This document shows, in pieces, positions 7,507-15,917 of a stretch of 32,132 nt of DNA. This DNA is from JAVBNA01 sp031551875 (lineage in GTDB: Bacteria; Bacillota; Clostridia; Oscillospirales; Acutalibacteraceae): the NCBI GenBank assembly GCA_031551875.1, contig JAVBNA010000031.1:1-32132 (forward strand). The letters run 5' to 3'. Each line of letters begins with the position of its first letter. Positions within the stretch are counted from its first letter, which is position 1. The notes beneath the pieces are model-generated. The model worked only from the letters and a program-made list of their open reading frames with translations. It was not told where the DNA came from and did no database searches. The position numbers and the translations under genes are program-made.

Positions 7507-7805
7507 AGATTAATGGGTCAAATATCAGAAATTGTGGGAAATGTACCAGACTGGTTGTGCGATATATTTTCTGCAACGGGAAATTAAATTTTTTTTGCGC
7601 AAGTAAAACGTTTTAATTTGGTTCTGACACGGGGATGATCCCTGTTGAGGATACATTTTTTAAGGAAAGGAGACGCTGTAAGTACGTTTCCAAGAAGTGG
7701 AGACGACGATGTGCACATAACGCAAGGAAAAGCAAAGGGAACGGTCTGTCAAGGAAGGACAGGCCAGATCGTGCAAAGATTGCACAACATGAAAGGGAGG
7801 TTCCA
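7507..7805 (+). other. Long structured 5' leader of the GH53 gene
   Basis: Four consecutive hairpins can be drawn. They are 7629-7645 (ACGGGGA/TCCCTGT, loop TGA), 7685-7705 (CGTTTCC/GGAGACG), 7743-7765 (GGTCTGTC/GACAGGCC) and 7771-7785 (GTGCA/TGCAC). The last ends 5 bases before the ribosome binding site GAAAGGGAGG. The reading frame of the GH53 gene stays open upstream to 7635, but that extension is basic, unlike a signal peptide, and lacks a good start. I could not match the leader to a known riboswitch consensus. Confidence 0.4.
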
Positions 7806-10499
7806 ATGAACAGAGTAGTAAAAAAGATTTTGGCACTTTGTCTTGTATCTCTGATGGTTCTCGCGGTTCCGTTTACATCCGGCGCGTTAAGCGGCGCAGG
7901 ATCTTACGAGCCCGCCGAGAGCAACATCGCCGTTAAGTATTGGGTCACCGCGAACGCCACAAGCGGCACCGCGGCTCTGGCCACCGACGGCAAAACCGAC
8001 ACCGCCTGGATACCGGCGGCCCTGCCCGCCACGCTGACCCTTGATCTTGGCGGCGCCTATGACGCGGTACGCAAGGTGGAGACAGTCTTCGCCGACAATA
8101 CGAAAGTTTACAAGTATGTGATTGAGGGCTCCAAGAACGGCACAACATGGACGGCGCTGGCCGACCGTTCCGCGAACACCAAACGCGGCGGCGTGTACAG
8201 CGACATCTTCTCGCTGGAAGGCCTCAAAGCGGTTCGCATCCGTCTGTTGTCCGGCGCCGCCGGCATCAGCGAGTTCCGCGTGATCAACTACTTCCGCAAG
8301 AATATGGACAACGGCTCCGACATTGGCGGCCTTCAGACCGGCACTTACTACTACAATGCCAACAACAATCCGCCGATGCCCGGCATCCGCGGCGGCGTGG
8401 GTAACGCGGCGAGTATCAGCACCGGCAACAATTTCTACGGACTGACCAAAGATCTCGGCTGGGATACCATCCGTATGCGCATCTGGAATGAGCCCAGAAG
8501 CGAAGGCGATTGGAGAACACAGGCGGATCCCACAACGACGCTGCAGACACTGCCGGCCGCCAACATGAACGGCGGATCGTCCCCGAATGCGACGCGCACC
8601 CATGCGCAGTATGTCGTCGGCGCGGGTCAGAACCTCGCCATCGATTTCCATTATGCCGATAGCTGGTCGGATCCCCAGAACCAGCCCAAGCCCTATGCGT
8701 GGGCCGAGCTTCCCTTCAATGAGCTGGTTACAAAGACGCATGATTTCACTTATGACATGATCAAGAGCCTGATTGACCAGGGCACAACGCCGACGGTCGT
8801 TGCGCTGGGCAATGAGATCACGAACGGCATGATGTGGGGTTCTGAGTATCTGGAAGTCAACCCCTATGCGCACTTCCATGATTATTATGAGCGTTTTATC
8901 CGTGCTAACAATCCGGACGGCACACCTGCTGATCCGGAAGGCACACCGAACGAGTTAAAAGGAAAGACCCTCAACCCCGCTGCCACCCCCGGCGGCGGCA
9001 TCAAGTGGATCAAGTATGAAGAGGCTCACGGCGACAAAACCTCTGCGGCCTATCAGGCATTCCTCGGTTCCATGGACAACCTCGCGGCGCTTGTCGACGC
9101 GGGAAACCGCGCGATCCACGAACTGAACGTGGAATATGCTTCCACCCCCGGCTTTGTGCCGATCAAAACCGAAATGCACTTTGCGTTTAACGTGTTTGAG
9201 CAGCCCGCTTCCGGTAAAGTGGCGATGGATCCCGATGAAGTGTTTGAGAAGGTTCAGACGCTGGTCGGTGGTCTCGCTACCCGCCTCCAGGCCAAGGACG
9301 GCATGACCGACCGTATCGGCGTGTCCTACTATCCCGATTGGCACGGCACCTATGAGCAGGTACAACGCAACATCGTAGAGTTGTCTAAAATGCTCCCCGG
9401 TGTGCAGTTCAACATCGCTGAATGTTCCCCGAAGTCCAGCGGCACTGAAACCGACTGGATGACCAACCCCAACCACATCCCGCAGGGCAGCCCCGAGGGG
9501 ACTCGCTTTGTCTGCAACGCGCAGACTCAGGGCGACGACGGAATCGAAATCATGAAGGTCATCAACGACGTTCCCAACAACGTCGGCCAGGGCGTGTGGC
9601 CCTGGAACGGCCAGAGCGTGTACGGCACAGGCGGAACCCTGAGAGTGGGCTTCCTGGCGTTCCACGACAGCTTTGCCAAGAATATCCTCGAGAGCAACGT
9701 CGGCCTGACAACCGGCAAGGGCGAATATCCGTCCCTGCCTAGAACGCTCAAGAGCATGGACGTCGCGACCGGCGTTATCACCGATGTCCCGGTAGTCTGG
9801 GATGCGGTTTCCGCTGGTGCGTATCAGAACCTCGGCGATACCTTCACGATTCAGGGCGTTGCCGCCCCCACTGTTCCGGCGGCCGGCAAGGGCAAAGCCA
9901 TGACCAAGGTGACCGCAACCGTGACCGTCGTACAGCCTGACTTGGTTGTCACTCCTGCCACGGGCACTGAAGTGACCGTTCCGATTAAGGTCAAGAACTG
10001 CAGCCAGTTCGCGGGGATGACCGCGAAGATCGCCTATGACGACGCCTATTTGACACTTGAGGGCGTCAGCGCGGCGAAGGGTTACTCGTTTGATTACAAA
10101 AACAACGCTTTTGTCGTCATTACCCCCAATGGCGCGGGCGTCGACGGTGATGTGGTTGTCGGCTTTGCCATCTTCAGAGTCAAGGCGGATCTTCTGGATG
10201 ACGTTACGACCTATGTGACCTTCCCGAAGGAGAGCATTAACGCCAAAAATGCGGACGGCATCACGACCGACGTTTCCATCGGCACGATTGAAGTCACTAT
10301 CGTGGGCATTCCGCCGGAGATCGGCAATGTAAACCTCGACGGAAAAGTGGACGTGGCGGACGCGATCCTGCTGATGCAGTATCTGGCCGGTTCTGTGGAG
10401 CTCACGCCCAGACAGCTGAAAGCGGCAGACGCCAACAGAGACGGCAAAGTCAATGTCGGCGATGTGACCATCATCATGCAGATGTGCCTGCCCGCATAA
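7806..10499 (+). CDS. Secreted GH53 arabinogalactan endo-beta-1,4-galactanase with discoidin, cohesin and dockerin modules
   Basis: The 897-residue protein starts at the ATG at 7806 behind GGGAGG. Modules in order are a signal peptide (1-27); an F5/8 type C (discoidin/CBM32-like) domain (about 34-165); a GH53 catalytic domain (about 174-640); a Big_4-like domain (about 648-708); a cohesin domain (about 715-835); and a two-repeat dockerin (about 838-897). GH53 enzymes cut beta-1,4-galactan, the side chain of rhamnogalacturonan I. The acid/base is the Glu of ALGNEITNG (about residue 337) and the nucleophile the Glu of NIAECSP (about 539); IDFHYADSW and VSYYPDWHG are also family motifs. About 200 residues separate the two glutamates, against roughly 110 in fungal GH53, so an insertion is present. 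The dockerin repeats have the calcium-loop pattern (NVNLDGKVDVAD, DANRDGKVNVGD). Cohesin and dockerin on one enzyme is unusual. Confidence 0.92.
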   Translation: MNRVVKKILALCLVSLMVLAVPFTSGALSGAGSYEPAESNIAVKYWVTANATSGTAALATDGKTDTAWIPAALPATLTLDLGGAYDAVRKVETVFADNTKVYKYVIEGSKNGTTWTALADRSANTKRGGVYSDIFSLEGLKAVRIRLLSGAAGISEFRVINYFRKNMDNGSDIGGLQTGTYYYNANNNPPMPGIRGGVGNAASISTGNNFYGLTKDLGWDTIRMRIWNEPRSEGDWRTQADPTTTLQTLPAANMNGGSSPNATRTHAQYVVGAGQNLAIDFHYADSWSDPQNQPKPYAWAELPFNELVTKTHDFTYDMIKSLIDQGTTPTVVALGNEITNGMMWGSEYLEVNPYAHFHDYYERFIRANNPDGTPADPEGTPNELKGKTLNPAATPGGGIKWIKYEEAHGDKTSAAYQAFLGSMDNLAALVDAGNRAIHELNVEYASTPGFVPIKTEMHFAFNVFEQPASGKVAMDPDEVFEKVQTLVGGLATRLQAKDGMTDRIGVSYYPDWHGTYEQVQRNIVELSKMLPGVQFNIAECSPKSSGTETDWMTNPNHIPQGSPEGTRFVCNAQTQGDDGIEIMKVINDVPNNVGQGVWPWNGQSVYGTGGTLRVGFLAFHDSFAKNILESNVGLTTGKGEYPSLPRTLKSMDVATGVITDVPVVWDAVSAGAYQNLGDTFTIQGVAAPTVPAAGKGKAMTKVTATVTVVQPDLVVTPATGTEVTVPIKVKNCSQFAGMTAKIAYDDAYLTLEGVSAAKGYSFDYKNNAFVVITPNGAGVDGDVVVGFAIFRVKADLLDDVTTYVTFPKESINAKNADGITTDVSIGTIEVTIVGIPPEIGNVNLDGKVDVADAILLMQYLAGSVELTPRQLKAADANRDGKVNVGDVTIIMQMCLPA

Positions 10500-10522
10500 A
10501 ATAAGAGTTAAGAGTAATTAGG

Positions 10523-10562
10523 TTCCTGCCGTCCTGCTTATGGCAGGGCGGCAGGAATTATA
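10523..10562 (+). terminator. Terminator-like hairpin after the GH53 gene
   Basis: TTCCTGCCGTCCTGC pairs with GCAGGGCGGCAGGAA (one G-T wobble) around a TTATG-type loop. The tail is TTATATT rather than a pure T run, so read-through into the lipoprotein gene is possible. Confidence 0.7.
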
Positions 10563-10605
10563 TTGAGGAAAAGAGAGTTTCCGTAAGTCGATAGAGGAGA
10601 CTGAA

Positions 10606-11652
10606 ATGAGTCTGTTTCCGACGAGAACAATAAGGATCTTATTTGCTTTCGCTGTCTGCGCAATCCTGCTGACAGCCTTTTCCGCTTGCAGGGAAATGCC
10701 CCCCTCTCCGCATGAGCCCAGTGAGATTGTGGCCGAGATCGGCGGCCTTCCGGTGGCGCTGGGAGAGCTTCAAATGTTTGTGAATGAGGTTCGTCCGGCC
10801 GTGAAGGAGCACTTTGAAAAGACATACGGCGAGGCCGATCCGAACAGCAAATGGCACACGCAATTCGGGGACGAAACGCCCGCCGGCTATGCGCTGACGC
10901 TTGCGCTGGAAAAGCTGAGGCCCTATAAGGTGCTGCAGTCTTGGTGTAAGAAGGAGGGCGTCGCGGAGGATTTCTCCTATAAAACCTTTGTGGAGCAGTG
11001 GAAGGCGGAGAACGCCGACCGGCGGGGGAAAAAGCAGGCAGGTGAGGTCATCTATGGCCCCGAGAGCTACACCGAGCGCGTGTATTATGATTATTTGCAG
11101 GACAAGTATGAAAGCGACCTGCGCAAAAAGGTAAAGCCTGAGCCCACCGACGCGCAGCTGCAAAAAATTTATGACGAGCACCCCGACCTCTTCTACCGCT
11201 TCGGACAGGTGACCATGCAGTGCGTTGTTCTGCCGCAGTCTGATTTTACCCGGGCACAGGCAGACGCCCTATATATGGGCTTTGAGAGCGCGCTGAAGGG
11301 CGGCGCTGACGCGGAGAAGGCGGCGGAACAGGCCAAAGTGTCAGCGTATTTTCGTACCCAGGTGTTCACCGCCGACGACATGAGCACGCCGCTCGTGCAG
11401 GGCTATCCCGAGGTGGAGGACGCCGTGCAGACGCTTGAGCCGGGTCAGAGCCGAACCATCGACGACAATGGCGTGCAGTGGCTGTTTTTTTACTGCAGCG
11501 GCCGCGAGGGTAACGGGCGCATGAGTATGGAGGAGTGCAAGCCGGAGCTTGCGCAAATGTTTTCACAGGAGTATTTTGACCAGACGCTTGCCCAAAAGGA
11601 GCAGGCGGCACAGGTCAAGCTCTATGATAATGCGGTAACTATGATTTCGTAA
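10606..11652 (+). CDS. Lipoprotein of the PpiC/SurA-like peptidyl-prolyl isomerase family
   Basis: The 348-residue protein has a lipoprotein signal peptide ending FSAC with the lipidated Cys at residue 28. A SurA-N-like helical region follows (EIGGLPVALGELQMFVNEVRP). The C-terminal part has the arrangement of a parvulin domain: VTMQCVVLPQ as first strand, a region with LKGGADAEKAAEQ, and LEPGQSRTIDDNGVQWLFFY at the end. The usual GGDLG motif is not visible, so the isomerase site may be degenerate and the protein may work mainly as a foldase or chaperone like PrsA outside the membrane. Its position between two large secreted, calcium-dependent proteins suggests, as an inference, that it helps them fold. 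GAGGAGA precedes the ATG. Confidence 0.75.
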   Translation: MSLFPTRTIRILFAFAVCAILLTAFSACREMPPSPHEPSEIVAEIGGLPVALGELQMFVNEVRPAVKEHFEKTYGEADPNSKWHTQFGDETPAGYALTLALEKLRPYKVLQSWCKKEGVAEDFSYKTFVEQWKAENADRRGKKQAGEVIYGPESYTERVYYDYLQDKYESDLRKKVKPEPTDAQLQKIYDEHPDLFYRFGQVTMQCVVLPQSDFTRAQADALYMGFESALKGGADAEKAAEQAKVSAYFRTQVFTADDMSTPLVQGYPEVEDAVQTLEPGQSRTIDDNGVQWLFFYCSGREGNGRMSMEECKPELAQMFSQEYFDQTLAQKEQAAQVKLYDNAVTMIS

Positions 11653-11749
11653 AATAAACGACGCGCCGGAGTAAAGATGGGAGGGAGGACTTGTTCACAC
11701 GGGCGTGCCGAAAAAAGAAACCCTGAAGAAAGAAAGGAGACTTAATAAA

Positions 11750-14700
11750 ATGAAGCGTATGCTGAAAACCATCTCGATCGGTCTGGTTATCGCACTGCTG
11801 CTTAGTGTCATGTCCCTGTCCGTTTTTGCGGCAGGTGAGCAAACCACGGTAACAAACTGTGTTCTCAACGGCACGATGTCCGAAACGACAAACGGCTGGC
11901 TGACCTACTGGACTCCCATTTTGGGAGCGGGCGCGAACGACAGCACAATCGCACAGCGCAGCAGCAACCTGAGCTACGGCGGCGTAACCATCCGCCCGAC
12001 CAACGGTGCGTTTGCGATGATGCACCCCTCCGTCACGCCGCCGGCGGCTTATGAAGCGGCGATCGAGGAACTGATCATTCTGGTGCCTAACGGTACCTAT
12101 AATCTGTCGGCGTCCATTTTCTCCACGACCACAGACGCGGACAAAGAGGCGGGCGCCTACGCGAAAATGTATGCCTATTCGAACGATGGGAATACCGCGC
12201 AGACGCTGGACATTCCCCATACCGGCGCGGCCTGGAGCACGCTGACGCTATCCGGTATCACCGTCACGAACGGTAAGGTGCGCGTGGGCTTCGGTGTCAA
12301 ATCGCTGGGGACCACGACCACAACCGCACGCGGCCTCTACATTGACAATGTTGCGCTGACCCTTGCCTCCTCGGTCATCAATGGCACCGTGACCGGCGCG
12401 GGCGGCGGCGCGCTTTCGGGCGTTTCCATTGACATCAGCAAGGACGGCAATACGGTCGCCAGCGCTGTGACCGGCGCCGACGGCAAGTACGGCAATCTGA
12501 CCGTTCCGGCGGGCAGCGGCTATGTGCTCACCGCCTCAAAGACCGGCTACCGGACGATCACCAAAGAGGTCTCCTTCACCGAGGGCGCGACCGCGGCTTT
12601 TGACCTGCAATTCAGTGCCATGATGGCGGACAACGCATACTTCTTCGACGCGGAAAACGGCGACGACTTAAACGACGGCCGCACGCCTGAAACCGCATGG
12701 CAGACGGTGGATAAATTCAACGCCACCACTTTCCAGCCGGGCGACAACATTCTCTTCAAGGCAGGCTCGGTCTGGACCAACGTCGGCCTGGTGCCCAAGG
12801 GCAGCGGCACGGCGGACGCTCCCATCGTGGTGGGCAAATACGGTGACGCGGACAGATACCCCATGTTCAATGCCAACTACCTGCCCGGCACACCCCTCTC
12901 CGACATGGTCAGCACGCAGAAACGCCTCAATACGCTCAATATCGACGGCGTCAGCTACTGGGAATTTTGCGACCTTGAGCTGACCAACTTCAGCTTCTAC
13001 AACGCCGACATGAACCATGATTCACAGAAATCCCGCCGGGCGGTCACCATCACCTCGCGCGGCGGCACCATGCGCGGCATCACACTCAATGGCCTGTACA
13101 TCCACGACGTCAACGGCTGGAACCCCAAGGCCAACGCCGACAATGGCGCGGGCATCCAGTTCCAGGCCAACGGCCAGACGCGCATTGACGGCCTGACCAT
13201 TGAAAACTGTGTCCTCAAGGACATCACCCGTGACGGCATCACCGGCTCAGGCTACACCGGAACCCGCCCGTGGGGCTGGAACTCCTGGGACGGCCAGAGC
13301 GGCACGCCCATCCGTCACCGCAACGTGGTCATCCGCAACAACGTGCTGGACACCATCGCGGGCGACGGCATCGTGATCACCGGTACGATTGGCGCGGTCG
13401 TCGAGTATAACCTCGGCAACAAGATCTGTAACAACCCCCGCAAATACCCCGGTATGAGCGGCAACCAGAGCTCCAACCTGTCGGCCGGTTTCTGGCCCTT
13501 TGACGCCGACAACACGGTGTTCCAGTACAACGAGGTCCGCTACACCGGCGCGCCGCGCGGCACCGAGGTGGCCGACGGCGAAGCTTTTGACTCGGACTAC
13601 TACTGCGTCAACACCACCTTCCAGTATAACTACTCGCACGACAACGAGGGCGGCTTCCTGATGATCTGCGGCCCGGCCTATGCCTACACAGACGGTACGG
13701 TCGCGCGCTACAACATCAGCGAAAATGACGGCTCAATGTATGGCAAGCGCACGATCTTCCAGATTGGAGGCGGCGGCGGTGTGAACAACAGCACCATCTA
13801 CAACAACACCATTTACACCGGCGAAGGCCACGCGGTATTCTCGATTATGAACGGTGAGCCGTGGGACGGCAAGCCGCAGGGCACGAAGTTCTACAACAAC
13901 ATCTTTGACATCAACGGCATGGTCGGCCAATTCGGCTTTGCGGGCGACAAGCGCGACGCGGGCAAGGCCGGCATCGCCACCTACAGCCACAACCTCTACA
14001 CCGGCTCCTTCTTCGATACCCTGCCCAAGGACATGCCGGCGGATGACAGCCCGGTGTACGGAGATCCCAAGTTCGGGGCGCCCGGACAGGCGGGAGACGG
14101 CTATGAGAACGCCAGAGCGTACAAGATCCGAAAGGGCTCGGCCGCAATCGGCGCAGGCCTCGAAATTGATCAGAGCTGGCTGGGTCAGAAGCTCAATCAG
14201 CAATCGTATGTAGCGGGAAACAGGACCACCGCCGCCAACAAAGCGGTCTACTTCAAGGTGGACGGCGCGGAATTCCAGTGGCAGAATTACAACGGAGGCA
14301 AGGACTTCTTTGGCAACGCGATCCCGGCCGGCAGCGCGCCCGACATCGGAGCCCACCAGTATACCGGAACCGCCGATCCGGCCAATCGCTATACGGTCAG
14401 CACGGGCGAGATGGTATCGGTGCCCATCGTGGTCAAAAACTGCAATGGCTTCTCGGGTATGCAGGGTCCCATCGTGTACGACAAATCGCTGCTGACGTTA
14501 GACGGACTTACAGCCAGCAAGGGCTTCTCCCTGGTCAGCAAGGGTGACTACTTTGTGGTGGCCACGCCCCAGGGCGCAGGCGCCCTGGGTGACGTTGTGG
14601 TCGGTTATGCTCTCTTCACAGCAAAAGCGGATCTTCCCGACGACGTAACCATCCTGGTGTCCTTCCCTGAGGAAGGACAGATTGCCTATGACAAGCAACT

Positions 14701-14941
14701 TCAGCCCATCATCGTCGATGTCCCTGACATCAATGTGAGAATCCTGGGTGTGCCGCCCATGCTGGGTGACGTCAACCTCAGCGGCACATTGGACGTGGCC
14801 GACGCGATCCTGCTCATGCAGTATCTGGCCGGTTCCGCGGATCTGACACCGAAACAGCTGAAAGCCGCCGACGCAAACGGAGACGGCAAAGTCAACGTCG
14901 GTGACGTAACCATTATTATGCAGATGTGTCTGCCCGCGTAA
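11750..14941 (+). CDS. Secreted right-handed parallel beta-helix protein with carbohydrate-binding-like, cohesin and dockerin modules
   Basis: The 1063-residue protein starts at the ATG at 11750 behind AAAGGAGA; an in-frame GTG at 11705 would add a charged extension before the signal peptide. Order: signal peptide (cleavage near VFA, residue 27); a jelly-roll, CBM-like domain (about 30-205, VPNGTYNLSASI and RGLYIDNVALT); a carboxypeptidase-regulatory/CNA-B-like domain (about 207-287); a right-handed beta-helix region (about 293-870), starting with YFFDAENGDDLNDGRTPETAWQ and rich in N-N-T/I rungs; a cohesin domain (about 873-1000); and a dockerin (about 1003-1063). Beta-helix folds of this type occur in pectate lyases and related polysaccharide lyases or hydrolases; the family and catalytic residues cannot be assigned by eye. 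The cohesin-dockerin end is closely similar to that of the GH53 protein upstream. A pectin-directed role is likely from context. Confidence 0.85.
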   Translation: MKRMLKTISIGLVIALLLSVMSLSVFAAGEQTTVTNCVLNGTMSETTNGWLTYWTPILGAGANDSTIAQRSSNLSYGGVTIRPTNGAFAMMHPSVTPPAAYEAAIEELIILVPNGTYNLSASIFSTTTDADKEAGAYAKMYAYSNDGNTAQTLDIPHTGAAWSTLTLSGITVTNGKVRVGFGVKSLGTTTTTARGLYIDNVALTLASSVINGTVTGAGGGALSGVSIDISKDGNTVASAVTGADGKYGNLTVPAGSGYVLTASKTGYRTITKEVSFTEGATAAFDLQFSAMMADNAYFFDAENGDDLNDGRTPETAWQTVDKFNATTFQPGDNILFKAGSVWTNVGLVPKGSGTADAPIVVGKYGDADRYPMFNANYLPGTPLSDMVSTQKRLNTLNIDGVSYWEFCDLELTNFSFYNADMNHDSQKSRRAVTITSRGGTMRGITLNGLYIHDVNGWNPKANADNGAGIQFQANGQTRIDGLTIENCVLKDITRDGITGSGYTGTRPWGWNSWDGQSGTPIRHRNVVIRNNVLDTIAGDGIVITGTIGAVVEYNLGNKICNNPRKYPGMSGNQSSNLSAGFWPFDADNTVFQYNEVRYTGAPRGTEVADGEAFDSDYYCVNTTFQYNYSHDNEGGFLMICGPAYAYTDGTVARYNISENDGSMYGKRTIFQIGGGGGVNNSTIYNNTIYTGEGHAVFSIMNGEPWDGKPQGTKFYNNIFDINGMVGQFGFAGDKRDAGKAGIATYSHNLYTGSFFDTLPKDMPADDSPVYGDPKFGAPGQAGDGYENARAYKIRKGSAAIGAGLEIDQSWLGQKLNQQSYVAGNRTTAANKAVYFKVDGAEFQWQNYNGGKDFFGNAIPAGSAPDIGAHQYTGTADPANRYTVSTGEMVSVPIVVKNCNGFSGMQGPIVYDKSLLTLDGLTASKGFSLVSKGDYFVVATPQGAGALGDVVVGYALFTAKADLPDDVTILVSFPEEGQIAYDKQLQPIIVDVPDINVRILGVPPMLGDVNLSGTLDVADAILLMQYLAGSADLTPKQLKAADANGDGKVNVGDVTIIMQMCLPA

Positions 14942-14968
14942 AAAACAGCATATCAACCGAAGCAATCG

Positions 14969-15000
14969 CCCCGCCGATTTACAAAATCGGCGGGGTGTCT
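14969..15000 (+). terminator. Terminator after the beta-helix protein gene
   Basis: A perfect 12-base stem, CCCCGCCGATTT with AAATCGGCGGGG, and a three-base loop are followed by TGTCTTCAT. It closes the extracellular-protein block. Confidence 0.85.
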
Positions 15001-15022
15001 TCATAAATAATTTACCTTCCTG

Positions 15023-15051
15023 ACATATTCCGACAACTTTCGGCATATACA
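15023..15051 (+). promoter_or_regulatory. Candidate sigma-E promoter for sigK
   Basis: ACATATT at 15023-15029 resembles the sigma-E -35 (KMATATT). CATATACA at 15044-15051 resembles the -10 (CATACAHT, about 6 of 8). The spacer is 14 bases. sigK is a sigma-E target in Bacillus, which supports the reading; the motif match alone is modest. Confidence 0.5.
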
Positions 15052-15083
15052 TGGATACGATATAACACAGGGAGGTGAATGCA

Positions 15084-15854
15084 TTGTTACTATCGTCCCT
15101 GGGGACGCTGGTCTCCAATCTGTTTTATTTGATTCTGCATGTGGCGGGGCAGGGCTCTTTCCCGCCCAGACTGTCCCCCGAGGAGGAGCGCGCATGTCTG
15201 GAGCGCCTGCAAAAGGGTGATATGGAGGCACGTAACACCCTCGTTGAACACAATCTCCGTCTGGTTGCACATATCATAAAGAAATACTATATTAACCTCA
15301 ACGATCAGGACGACCTGATTTCCATCGGAACCATCGGACTGATCAAGGCCATCAACACCTTTGACATGAACAAGGGAGCAAAGCTGTCCTGTTATGCGTC
15401 CAGATGTATTGAAAATGAAATTCTTATGTTTTTCCGCGGAAATCGCCGAACGGCACAGGACGTATCAATCAGCGAGCCCATCGACACCGACCGCGACGGG
15501 AATGCCCTGACGCTGATTGATGTGATCACAACCGAAGACCGAATTGTGGAAGAGCTGGATTTACGACTGAAAGTGGAGAAACTTCGGGAATTCATACAAA
15601 AAGATTTAGACAATCGGGAACGCATGATCATTTTACTGCGCTTTGGGCTCTCCGGACAAAAAAACCTGACCCAACGGGAGGTTGCACAGCGTATGGGGAT
15701 TTCCCGCTCCTATGTATCCCGCATCGAAAAAAAGGCCCTTCTTACCTTAAGACATAGCTTTGAGGCGGACGAAAATCGCCTTTTGCCTGAACACAAAAAG
15801 GCAAAGGCGCCCAAGAAGCCGAAAAACAAAAGCGCACAAACCTCAGCCGAATGA
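15084..15854 (+). CDS. sigK: RNA polymerase sporulation sigma factor SigK (pro-sigma-K)
   Basis: The 256-residue protein directs late mother-cell transcription during sporulation. The hydrophobic pro-sequence (SSLGTLVSNLFYLILHV) aligns with that of Bacillus pro-sigma-K, which keeps the factor membrane-bound until SpoIVFB cuts it. Region 2 (EHNLRLVAHIIKKYY, DLISIGTIGLIKAI, KLSCYASRCIENEILMFFR) and region 4 (TQREVAQRMGISRSYVSRIEKKAL) are intact, with no skin-type interruption. The likely start is the TTG at 15084, six bases after GGAGGTG; a GTG at 15075 overlaps that site. A basic tail rich in K/P ends the protein. The candidate sigma-E promoter is about 35-60 bases upstream. bofA and spoIVB, which control its processing, are also in the window, 5-9 kb away. 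Confidence 0.95.
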   Translation: MLLSSLGTLVSNLFYLILHVAGQGSFPPRLSPEEERACLERLQKGDMEARNTLVEHNLRLVAHIIKKYYINLNDQDDLISIGTIGLIKAINTFDMNKGAKLSCYASRCIENEILMFFRGNRRTAQDVSISEPIDTDRDGNALTLIDVITTEDRIVEELDLRLKVEKLREFIQKDLDNRERMIILLRFGLSGQKNLTQREVAQRMGISRSYVSRIEKKALLTLRHSFEADENRLLPEHKKAKAPKKPKNKSAQTSAE

Positions 15855-15917
15855 TTCAATGCGCACATATTTTCCCCAAAGTGAGCAAAACTAAAGCAAA
15901 GCAGGGGGGAAGTAATT

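Noticed and set aside
7635..7805. N-terminal extension of the GH53 protein
   Set aside because: The frame is open but gives a basic stretch ahead of a good signal peptide; the ATG at 7806 has a strong ribosome binding site.
7507..7805. Known cyclic-di-GMP (GEMM) riboswitch in the GH53 leader
   Set aside because: The conserved GGGCAAACC-type and GACGCAAAGCC-type core sequences are not present.
15084..15854. Skin-type element interrupting sigK
   Set aside because: The sigK frame is continuous through regions 2 and 4.
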